Shown: positions 1 through 4,917 of the stretch, piece after piece
Position numbering within the stretch: position 1 is the first letter of the stretch
How the letters are laid out: each line of letters opens with the position of its first letter
Assembly: GCA_026398545.1 (NCBI GenBank)
Contig: JAPLSR010000200.1
Coordinates: 1 to 6,694, forward strand
Length of the DNA: 6,694 nucleotides
From: Candidatus Sumerlaeota bacterium
GTDB lineage: Bacteria > Sumerlaeota > Sumerlaeia > MWCT01
Reading direction: 5' to 3'
The notes under the pieces: generated by a model
What the model was told of the DNA's origin: nothing
Database searches by the model: none
What the model saw: the letters and a program-made list of their open reading frames with translations, nothing else
Translations under genes and position numbers: made by a program

Positions 1-2727
1 CTTGAGCCGGAGCCGACGCCCACAGGGTGTGCCATCCGCGGTCGCGTGGTGGGGATTCCAACAAGCAGTGACGTGGAACCTTCTCCTATTGCAGGCGCTA
101 TGGTCACGATTCAAAAGCGAATCATTATCAAAAATTCGGGCGCGTCGGATATAGAACCCATTATTGTCTTCACCAATGAGCAAGGCTGGTATGAGGTAGA
201 CAACCTCCTGGCCGGCGGTTATCAGATGGAGGTGCAAGCCAATGGGTATCAGCCGAAATTCCGTCATGTCAATCTGTTTCACAACCAGGTTAAAATCGTC
301 CATTTCGCCCTGAAACCCGTTGAGCCTGTTCCAACCCCAGCGCCTGAGGATGGGGCATTATTCGGTATGGTGTTCGCTCTGGTGCCGCGTTCATACGACA
401 AACCCACCTCGCCAATCGCCGGCGCTGTCGTTTCTGTCTTCCCGCCCGGTGATAATGAGGAATCGTTTTCCGATAAAGAGCCCATCGCCCAGGCAGTCAC
501 CAATGATAAAGGACAATATATTATTGAAAAAATCCCCTTCGGGCGTTACATTGCCGTTGCCGAGGCTGCAGGTTATGAGCGCGCCGTGCACGATGTTGCG
601 ATTCCGCCCGGTGTGAAGGTGAGGCTCGATTTCGGACTTCGTCCCGATGTTGAGCCGACACCGACGCCGATACCCGATGTGACTGTGAGTCTCAAGTTCG
701 GACTGAGTTCCGAAGTTGAACCGACACCAACGCCAATACCCGGGTCGGGCAAAATAATCGGGCGCGTCTTCGGATTCAACCCGAACGGTCTGCCGGAGCC
801 TCTGGCAAATGTGGAGGTTCTTCTCTTCTCCGACTTCCCTGAAAAGAGTGAGGAGATTCCAGCACCCTTAAGGAGCGTCTTCACAAATGATGTGGGGCGC
901 TTTGTGATGGAGAATGTCCCGATGGGACGTTATCTCCTCATGGCGCGCATTGATGGCTATGAGCCCGCCACCAAGCCTGCATGTGTCATGCCGGAGGGCA
1001 CCACCGAGGTCATCTTCAATCTGCGTCCTGCCGTTTCCCCGACGCCGACGCCTGCGCCTGTTTCCGGCATTCTCCAGGGATGCGTGACCTTTGAAAAGGA
1101 TGGCGCGGAGTTTCCTATCCCCAGCGCTCAACTCCTGGCAATACGTATGAATAATGACAATCAGCATATGATAGGGAACCAGCTGATGAAATACACGGCA
1201 TCGGATGAGAATGGGCTTTACAAATTTGAAGACCTTATTCCCGGACTTTACCTCGTCATGGCGCAGGCGGAGGGATTTAAACCCGGTCATGGCGAGGCGG
1301 GCGTCAAAACAGACGAGGTGACAGTCCTCAACTTCAAGCTGGAATCCGCTGATACACCTACATCGGGCACGGGAACCATCTTCGGCAAGGTGATGACGGT
1401 AGATACACCCACAAGCACCGGTGAGCGTCCCGAGATTCGTCCCCTCGAAGGCGCCAATGTCCTTGTTTACAAAGTCAATCACAGTCTGGAAGAGGCATTA
1501 AGCTTAGTTCCGGCGGGGAGCGCGGTCTCAGACCCGTCCGGTCTCTTCGTGGTGGATAATCTCCGCTACGGGCTCTATGTCGTTATTGCAAAGAAGGATG
1601 GTTACACCCAGGGGCTTCATCTGGCGCGTGTTCGTCAACTGGTTGAAACAAAGGTCTTATTCCTGCTCATCCCGCTGGGAGAACCAGAGCCAAAGCCGGA
1701 TGAGGACATTATCTATCAGCACGACGGCGAACATGACGATGACTGGGATTCTGCCGGCGCGCCGGATTTCTTCCACATGCCGGATGCCTCCCGCGACGGC
1801 GGCCATCTGCGCCTCCATTGCAGTGACAACACCAACACATTCGGCTACTGGTTCAGTCCGGCAGATCAGATTCCCATCGCCCCAGGGCTAATCTACAAGG
1901 CAACCTTTGCCCTGTCATCCGACCAGACGGACACTTCAAAAGTCCCCTGCATCCGCGTCCGGTTCAACAGCAAGAATGAACAGATGGCTGACATGTATGT
2001 CATCAACAGTCTGGGTGACGGTGCGGTCTCACCCGCCGTTGGCGGACGCACCTATACCCATTACTTTACCCTCCCATCTTCGGACATCTCCGTGCCGGTG
2101 ACGGAGAGCGGCATCTATATCTCATTTGACCTGGTCAATTTAGACCCGAGGGACGCTAAAGACGCTACGGTCAGTCTTGACTGGGTCAAGGTTGAGTCGA
2201 TAGCGGAGTCTGATGTGCCGCAGGGAAACGAGGTTCTCTCACTTGACTTCTCCACGGGTGTTTATGGATGGTCAAATGAATTTGCCAGCACCTTCACCCA
2301 GCCGCAGGTCATCTCCGGACCTTATCTCGGTCTGAAGGCAAAGAATAACAAGAGCACCTATGGGGTCTGGGTCAGTCCGCCAAAAGATATCTCCATCGAG
2401 GCGAACACCATTTATGCCGTCGACTGGAATGTCTTCTCAGACCAGGCTGACCTCTCCACCGTGCCCGGCATCCGCATGAGGGCGGGTGATTCCTCCAACC
2501 GATTGATTATCCAGAAGAGCGTCTTCAGCAATGCCGAGGGTGATAACTCACCGGATGGACTGGGCAGGACATACACCCTCTATTACAACCCCCCTGCCGA
2601 GCTTGACGGTGCGGGACTCTATCTGGCATTTGACATGGTCAATTTTGACAGCACGGACGGTTCGGATGCCACAATCGGTCTGCGCTCGGTCACCGTCCGC
2701 GCCATACCGGCTGCCGATATGCCATAA
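1..2727 (+). CDS. Large multidomain surface-type protein with carboxypeptidase-regulatory-like repeats (5'-truncated)
   Basis: The frame is open from base 1 and stops at TAA 2725-2727, giving 908 visible residues. The first codons read as the end of a Pro-Thr linker (EPEPTPTG), so the real start is upstream; the GTG at 46 falls inside the first repeat and is not a start. Five repeats of about 95 residues follow (25-318, 352-645, 748-1029, 1060-1347, 1366-1680). Each begins G-x-I-x-G-x-V and contains a TND-x-G-x-Y/F, PxGxY and DGY/AGY series typical of carboxypeptidase regulatory-like (transthyretin/CnaB-like) sandwiches. PTPTP-type linkers separate most of them. Two tandem copies of another domain end the protein (about 1708-2202 and 2230-2706). 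I see no membrane segment, catalytic motif, LPXTG or PEP-CTERM tail in the visible part. An exported, structural or adhesive role is inferred from the architecture; the true function is unknown. A terminator follows directly. Confidence 0.85.
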   Translation, partial: LEPEPTPTGCAIRGRVVGIPTSSDVEPSPIAGAMVTIQKRIIIKNSGASDIEPIIVFTNEQGWYEVDNLLAGGYQMEVQANGYQPKFRHVNLFHNQVKIVHFALKPVEPVPTPAPEDGALFGMVFALVPRSYDKPTSPIAGAVVSVFPPGDNEESFSDKEPIAQAVTNDKGQYIIEKIPFGRYIAVAEAAGYERAVHDVAIPPGVKVRLDFGLRPDVEPTPTPIPDVTVSLKFGLSSEVEPTPTPIPGSGKIIGRVFGFNPNGLPEPLANVEVLLFSDFPEKSEEIPAPLRSVFTNDVGRFVMENVPMGRYLLMARIDGYEPATKPACVMPEGTTEVIFNLRPAVSPTPTPAPVSGILQGCVTFEKDGAEFPIPSAQLLAIRMNNDNQHMIGNQLMKYTASDENGLYKFEDLIPGLYLVMAQAEGFKPGHGEAGVKTDEVTVLNFKLESADTPTSGTGTIFGKVMTVDTPTSTGERPEIRPLEGANVLVYKVNHSLEEALSLVPAGSAVSDPSGLFVVDNLRYGLYVVIAKKDGYTQGLHLARVRQLVETKVLFLLIPLGEPEPKPDEDIIYQHDGEHDDDWDSAGAPDFFHMPDASRDGGHLRLHCSDNTNTFGYWFSPADQIPIAPGLIYKATFALSSDQTDTSKVPCIRVRFNSKNEQMADMYVINSLGDGAVSPAVGGRTYTHYFTLPSSDISVPVTESGIYISFDLVNLDPRDAKDATVSLDWVKVESIAESDVPQGNEVLSLDFSTGVYGWSNEFASTFTQPQVISGPYLGLKAKNNKSTYGVWVSPPKDISIEANTIYAVDWNVFSDQADLSTVPGIRMRAGDSSNRLIIQKSVFSNAEGDNSPDGLGRTYTLYYNPPAELDGAGLYLAFDMVNFDSTDGSDATIGLRSVTVRAIPAADMP
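25..1680 (+). repeat. Five tandem carboxypeptidase-regulatory-like domain repeats (protein level)
   Basis: Five diverged copies of one beta-sandwich module are visible. Anchor motifs near the middle are FTNEQGWYEVDNLLAGGY, VTNDKGQYIIEKIPFGRY, FTNDVGRFVMENVPMGRY, ASDENGLYKFEDLIPGLY and VSDPSGLFVVDNLRYGLY. Each is followed about ten residues later by NGY, AGY, DGY, EGF or DGY. Copies end in a strand such as FALKP, FGLRP, FNLRP or FKLES before the next linker. The linker at the left edge implies at least one further unit upstream. The copies are too diverged in DNA to be a recent expansion. Confidence 0.8.
613..744 (+). repeat. 66-bp tandem duplication covering a strand and Pro-Thr linker
   Basis: Two 22-codon units lie head to tail at 613-678 and 679-744. 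The first encodes VKVRLDFGLRP plus DVEPTPTPIP, the second VTVSLKFGLSS plus EVEPTPTPIP. By hand count 51 of the first 63 bases match. The duplication copies the last strand of repeat 2 and its linker, without the rest of the domain, so the second strand has no parent sandwich of its own. It is in frame and probably arose by slippage or unequal exchange; several changes are silent (CCG/CCA, GAG/GAA). Confidence 0.85.
1708..2706 (+). repeat. Two tandem copies of an unnamed C-terminal beta-rich domain
   Basis: Copy A (about 1708-2202) and copy B (about 2230-2706) align along their length. Shared landmarks are TFGYWFSP versus TYGVWVSP, SSDQTDTSKVPCIRVR versus FSDQADLSTVPGIRMR, GGRTYTHYFTLP versus LGRTYTLYYNPP, and GIYISFDLVNLD versus GLYLAFDMVNFD, then DATVSLDWVKVESI versus DATIGLRSVTVRAI. 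Alternating hydrophobic strands and the closing LDWVKV-type strand suggest a jelly-roll of the carbohydrate-binding-module sort. That is inference; I cannot assign a named family. Confidence 0.75.
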
Positions 2728-2766
2728 TCCTTAAACTTTTTAAACTCTTAAACTTGAAACCCTTTT

Positions 2767-2795
2767 ATCGGGGGCTTATGCCCCCGATTTTTTTT
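2767..2795 (+). terminator. Rho-independent terminator of the large surface-type gene
   Basis: A perfect 9-bp stem, ATCGGGGGC (2767-2775) with GCCCCCGAT (2780-2788), encloses a TTAT loop and runs into eight T residues (2788-2795). It begins 40 nt after the stop codon. There is no A-tract on the left side, so it is directional for the plus strand. It isolates the large gene from the sigma factor unit. Confidence 0.93.
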
Positions 2796-2828
2796 GTTCG
2801 CCGCAGCGCAGGCAGCATCGGCGACTGA
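2796..2828 (+). repeat. Short interspersed inverted-repeat element, diverged copy with the 15-nt B module
   Basis: The 15 bases AGCATCGGCGACTGA at 2814-2828 recur exactly at 6636-6650. Upstream, TCGCC is shared with the coaX copy and the intervening bases align only loosely. TCGCCG (2798-2803) and CGGCGA (2819-2824) form a perfect 6-bp inverted repeat with a 15-nt loop. The element starts directly after the T-tract of the terminator. Function is unknown; it resembles REP-type intergenic elements in size and placement. Confidence 0.55.
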
Positions 2829-2847
2829 TTAACACGGATTTAAGCAA

Positions 2848-2877
2848 TTGACAGGAAGGGGGACATTTTACCATAAA
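2848..2877 (+). promoter_or_regulatory. Candidate housekeeping-type promoter for the sigma factor unit
   Basis: TTGACA at 2848-2853 is a perfect -35 consensus. CATAAA at 2872-2877 matches TATAAT at four of six positions with an 18-nt spacer. Transcription would begin near 2884 and give a leader of about 100 nt that includes the interspersed repeat. The match is by consensus only. Confidence 0.45.
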
Positions 2878-2885
2878 AACCATTG

Positions 2886-2918
2886 TTACTTACACAACAT
2901 AGCTTCAGCGACGGAGCG
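2886..2918 (+). repeat. Interspersed repeat, copy 1 (A module with TTACTTAC arm)
   Basis: These 33 bases match 4094-4126 with three mismatches. The 21-nt core at 2898-2918 reads CATAGCTT, then CA, then GCGACGGAGCG. It recurs inverted at 6614-6634 with TG in place of CA. GCTTC (2902-2906) can pair with GGAGC (2913-2917) around AGCGAC, including one G-U pair, so RNA from the plus strand could form a small hairpin. It lies in the probable leader of the sigma factor gene. Confidence 0.8.
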
Positions 2919-2919
2919 T

Positions 2920-2945
2920 GGATGGCGGAACACTATTATCCATCC
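2920..2945 (+). promoter_or_regulatory. Possible leader hairpin ahead of the sigma factor gene
   Basis: GGATGG (2920-2925) and CCATCC (2940-2945) are perfect inverted repeats around a 14-nt loop. They sit directly after the interspersed repeat and 38 nt before the start codon. A stem of this length can occur by chance, so a role is only suggested by position. Confidence 0.3.
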
Positions 2946-2957
2946 CCTCCATCTGTT
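2927..2957 (+). promoter_or_regulatory. Weak candidate ECF-type (autoregulatory) promoter
   Basis: GGAAC at 2927-2931 resembles the -35 element of RpoE-type promoters, and TCTGTT at 2952-2957 loosely resembles the TCTRA/GTC -10 element. The spacer is somewhat longer than usual for the class. If used, transcription would start only about 20 nt before the gene. Many ECF factors drive their own operon, which is why the match is listed. Confidence 0.2.
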
Positions 2958-2983
2958 AAAAAATTTAAGGGACAGGTCAACGG

Positions 2984-3610
2984 ATGCAAGACTGGGACGT
3001 CCAACATACCATAGAACAACAGGCGGCGACCGAGATGTCCGAAAGGGAAATTCGGGACATCGTGGAAGCCGTCCTACGAGGCGACACTGAAAAATTTGGA
3101 AGGCTTTTTGACCTGTTGCATAACAGGGTTTACGCCCTTGCGTGGAACTTAACGGGGAATTACGATGATGCAATGGACGTCCTTCAGGAGTGCTTTCTTC
3201 GGGCATATCGCGCCCTATCCTCCTGGAAGGGGAATGCCAGGTTCACCACCTGGCTGCACCGCATCACGGTCAACACGGCAATCGACTACATCCGCCGCGA
3301 GGCGAGGCATCATGAGAAACGCATCACCGGGTCGGATGATGAGGAGATGGACAAAGAGATACAGAGCCTCTGCGAGGGTGTGGAGCGCCGCACGCCCCTT
3401 ATGGAAGCCGAGCGGAAGGAGCTCCGCAGGAGACTTGTCCATGCTATAAATCAACTGCGCGGGATGCAGCGCCGGTGTTTCATCCTGCGCTATTTTGGCA
3501 ACCTCCCCCTGAAGGAGGTGGCACTGATTGCGGGCTGTGGCGAGGGGACTATCAAGCGTCATCTCTTCCGCGCCCGCGAGCGTCTGCGTCAGCTCTTGAC
3601 AGAGGGATAA
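2984..3610 (+). CDS. ECF-type RNA polymerase sigma factor (sigma-70 family, RpoE-like)
   Basis: This 208-residue protein has the two-domain layout of extracytoplasmic function sigma factors. Region 2 spans about residues 37-106, with the DDAMDVLQECFLRAYRAL core-binding helix, FTTWLHRITVNTAIDYIRR for -10 recognition, and an intervening SSWKGNAR stretch. A charged linker (107-140) leads to region 4 (about 145-203), whose helix-turn-helix LPLKEVALIAGCGEGTIKRH would read the -35 element. There is no region 1.1 or 3, as expected for the class. Start: ATG 2984 has AAGGGA upstream at 2967-2972 and a GGT closer in; Met18 (3035) is possible but has a poorer ribosome site. The next gene starts 24 nt after the stop and probably encodes its membrane partner. 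Which ECF group it belongs to, and its regulon, cannot be told from sequence alone. Confidence 0.92.
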   Translation: MQDWDVQHTIEQQAATEMSEREIRDIVEAVLRGDTEKFGRLFDLLHNRVYALAWNLTGNYDDAMDVLQECFLRAYRALSSWKGNARFTTWLHRITVNTAIDYIRREARHHEKRITGSDDEEMDKEIQSLCEGVERRTPLMEAERKELRRRLVHAINQLRGMQRRCFILRYFGNLPLKEVALIAGCGEGTIKRHLFRARERLRQLLTEG

Positions 3611-3618
3611 TTTCCCTC

Positions 3619-3625
3619 AGGGAGG
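3619..3625 (+). promoter_or_regulatory. Shine-Dalgarno site of the candidate anti-sigma gene
   Basis: AGGGAGG ends 9 nt before ATG 3635. It is stronger than the site of the sigma gene. TCCCT just upstream (3613-3617) is complementary to part of it, but the loop would be too small for a convincing hairpin. Confidence 0.7.
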
Positions 3626-3634
3626 TTTGAAGAT

Positions 3635-4039
3635 ATGGAAGAAGATTCAAGACATGAATTGAGGTTCAGAACCGTCCCCGAGGAGGAGGTATCTAAGGTC
3701 GTCATCCAGGGCGAAAAGTCCATGCGAGATGGTGAACTCGGACCTCTGGGTCCATGTATGGCGGCTTTGAAAACAAAGCCTGCTGACCCCTCTATCCAGC
3801 AATGGGAAAGTGTGAAAGGAGAGGTCATGCGGCGTATTGCCGGCTCCCGACACGGTTTTTTTACCACACTGCATGACAGAATGACAGCGACGGATTCTAC
3901 AATGTTGAAGGTATTTTATTATGCGGCGGTGGTGCTGGCGGTTGCAGTTACGGCGGCATCTGTTGCGGCGGGTGTTTTCTACCTTATTGAGGCACTTACT
4001 GCCGAACCGGCTCACGCCATAGAAAAAATCTTTTTTTGA
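3635..4039 (+). CDS. Single-pass membrane protein, candidate anti-sigma factor
   Basis: This 134-residue protein is encoded 24 nt after the ECF sigma gene and has its own strong ribosome site, so the two are very probably cotranscribed. Residues 1-92 are charged and likely cytoplasmic. Residues about 93-119 form one hydrophobic segment (VFYYAAVVLAVAVTAASVAAGVFYLI). Only about 15 residues follow. A gene cotranscribed with an ECF factor and encoding an N-terminal soluble part plus one membrane helix usually encodes the anti-sigma factor. However, the HxxxCxxC zinc motif of the common anti-sigma domain is absent; there is one cysteine, at residue 41. The QQWESVKGEVMRRI stretch before the membrane helix resembles the juxtamembrane helix often seen in such proteins. 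The tail has AHA just after the membrane segment, which could be a signal peptidase-like site, but this is weak. It may instead be an unrelated small membrane protein. Confidence 0.62.
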   Translation: MEEDSRHELRFRTVPEEEVSKVVIQGEKSMRDGELGPLGPCMAALKTKPADPSIQQWESVKGEVMRRIAGSRHGFFTTLHDRMTATDSTMLKVFYYAAVVLAVAVTAASVAAGVFYLIEALTAEPAHAIEKIFF

Positions 4040-4051
4040 GATGGGAAAATA

Positions 4052-4081
4052 ATATCAAAATCACCCGCGACGGTGTGATAT
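4052..4081. terminator. Possible imperfect hairpin between convergent genes
   Basis: ATATCA (4052-4057) pairs with TGATAT (4076-4081), and CACC (4062-4065) pairs with GGTG (4072-4075) inside it, leaving a four-base bulge on the left and a CGCGAC loop. Read on the minus strand it is followed by ATTATTTT, so it could weakly terminate the flavin reductase transcript. The plus-strand side has no T-tract. It lies in the 97-nt gap between two convergent stop codons. Confidence 0.3.
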
Positions 4082-4093
4082 CTTCACCCTTCC

Positions 4094-4126
4094 TTACTTA
4101 CGCGCCATAGCTTCAGCGACGGAGCG
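4094..4126 (+). repeat. Interspersed repeat, copy 2 (A module with TTACTTAC arm)
   Basis: This is the near-identical partner of 2886-2918, with 30 of 33 bases equal. The mismatches cluster at 4102-4105, between the TTACTTAC arm and the 21-nt core, which is identical. It starts 11 nt beyond the flavin reductase stop codon. Read on that gene's strand it begins with CGCTCCGTCGC, the same orientation relative to the gene as the copy at the end of coaX. Confidence 0.8.
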
Positions 4127-4136
4127 TTCCCTATCC

Positions 4137-4703
4137 TCATGCATCCATCCGTTCAATCCCCTGCACATAATGGTCTGCAACGATGTAGACAGGGTCAGGG
4201 TAGCGGACGATGTGGAGGACGCCTGCCTTGACCTGGTCAAAGTGTCCCGCAGGGTCAATGTATGATTCATCACAGCGCGCGCAGAGCATTTCCGCCGCAA
4301 CGAGGTCATACGTTTCCACATCCTTTGTCCAAATCAGGCGGCACTCCACGCTGGCGGGATATTCCCTGATAGTTGGCGGTTTGACCATCAGACTATCCTC
4401 AGATTGAAGACCAGATGCGGAAATCTCATCACACTCGCCGCTGTAATGGCGACTTACCTTCATGATGGACTCAAGGTCCTTTAATCCGGGGAGATTGACA
4501 ACAAACTCGCCCGTCTTGACAATATTCTTATAAGTGTGGCTTTCGCGGTTGATTGCCAGAATAATAGTGGAGCCGATGCGGAAGTAAGAGCCGATTGCCG
4601 CAACATTATTCGTCCCCTTTTCATCCACAGTGGTGATGACAATCACCGGATTCCCCGCCAGAATCTTGGTTTTCTGCAAATCCACCTCATTTTTATAGCA
4701 CAT
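4137..4703 (-). CDS. Flavin reductase-like FMN-binding protein (flavoredoxin family)
   Basis: The 188-residue product matches the flavin reductase-like split-barrel family, which binds FMN and passes electrons from NAD(P)H or protein donors. Recognisable parts are the first strand NPVIVITTVDEKG (18-30), TNNVAAIGSYFRIG (31-44), the ligand-contact stretch INRESHTYKNI (51-61) and GEFVVNLP (65-72). The late PASVECRLIWTKDVETYDLVAAEM region matches the conserved second half. Length is normal for the family. ATG 4701-4703 is preceded on its strand by GGAGGG with a 5-nt gap, a strong site. A CxxC pair (Cys141, Cys144) sits where many relatives have a VHVDE-like stretch, which is unusual. The gene stands alone, convergent with the sigma unit and divergent from rmlD, so its partner is not evident. 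It could be a flavoredoxin-type electron carrier or a reductase for an unlinked enzyme; the exact activity is not predictable. Confidence 0.85.
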   Translation of the reverse strand: MCYKNEVDLQKTKILAGNPVIVITTVDEKGTNNVAAIGSYFRIGSTIILAINRESHTYKNIVKTGEFVVNLPGLKDLESIMKVSRHYSGECDEISASGLQSEDSLMVKPPTIREYPASVECRLIWTKDVETYDLVAAEMLCARCDESYIDPAGHFDQVKAGVLHIVRYPDPVYIVADHYVQGIERMDA

Positions 4704-4732
4704 AATTTCCCTCCAATTCCCCTTCTGAATAT

Positions 4733-4764
4733 TTTATATTTCTGTCATCCAAAAAGGAAGTCAA
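4733..4764 (-). promoter_or_regulatory. Weak candidate promoter of the flavin reductase gene
   Basis: On the minus strand TTGACT (4764-4759) is a good -35 match and TATAAA (4738-4733) a good -10 match, but they are 20 nt apart, longer than usual. A 17-nt spacer would give the poorer AAATAT. The AT-rich tract lies about 30 nt before the start codon, as expected for a promoter. Confidence 0.35.
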
Positions 4765-4773
4765 GTCCCGACT

Positions 4774-4862
4774 GCAAATGATTTGCCACAAGTCTAAGGA
4801 CACAGTTGCATCAGGCAACATGACAATTTTTATGGACGTGGCGCATGATTTGTTACAATCAT
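4774..4862. promoter_or_regulatory. Divergent intergenic region with three short dyads
   Basis: Between the divergent flavin reductase and rmlD genes there are three perfect inverted repeats: GCAAAT-G-ATTTGC (4774-4786), GTTGC-ATCAG-GCAAC (4805-4819) and ATGATT-TGTTAC-AATCAT (4845-4862), the last followed by TTTTT. The first lies just upstream of the candidate flavin reductase -35. They differ in sequence from each other, so they are not copies of one operator. Any one could be chance; the cluster is suggestive of regulator binding. No gene is seen in 4704-4917. Confidence 0.35.
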
Positions 4863-4872
4863 TTTTTCAATA

Positions 4873-4900
4873 TTGTGCGGGGTGTGTGTCCCGCTAAAAT
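4873..4900 (+). promoter_or_regulatory. Candidate rmlD promoter with a dyad in the spacer
   Basis: TAAAAT at 4895-4900 matches the -10 consensus at five of six positions. TTGTGC at 4873-4878 is a poor -35, 16 nt away. GCGGG (4877-4881) and CCCGC (4890-4894) form a perfect dyad filling the spacer. Transcription would begin about 10 nt before the ATG at 4918. Confidence 0.3.
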
Positions 4901-4917
4901 AATTGTGGTTTTGTTTG

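Noticed and set aside
868..1482. Minus-strand open frame of 204 codons inside the large gene
   Set aside because: It lies opposite clear domain repeats, its product is Arg/His/Cys-rich low-quality sequence with no motif, and it lacks a ribosome site; it is an antisense shadow.
2848..3090. Plus-strand 80-codon frame ahead of and overlapping the sigma gene
   Set aside because: It starts within the TTGACA element, crosses the repeat and runs into the sigma gene in another frame; product is compositionally random.
3885..3894. AGCGACGGA inside the anti-sigma gene as a fourth repeat copy
   Set aside because: Only nine bases match the core, without either arm, in the middle of a coding region; chance is likely.
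2886..4126. The two 33-nt direct repeats as ends of a mobile element carrying the sigma unit
   Set aside because: They are direct, not inverted, there is no transposase or recombinase between them, and the third copy lies elsewhere; a dispersed repeat explains them better.
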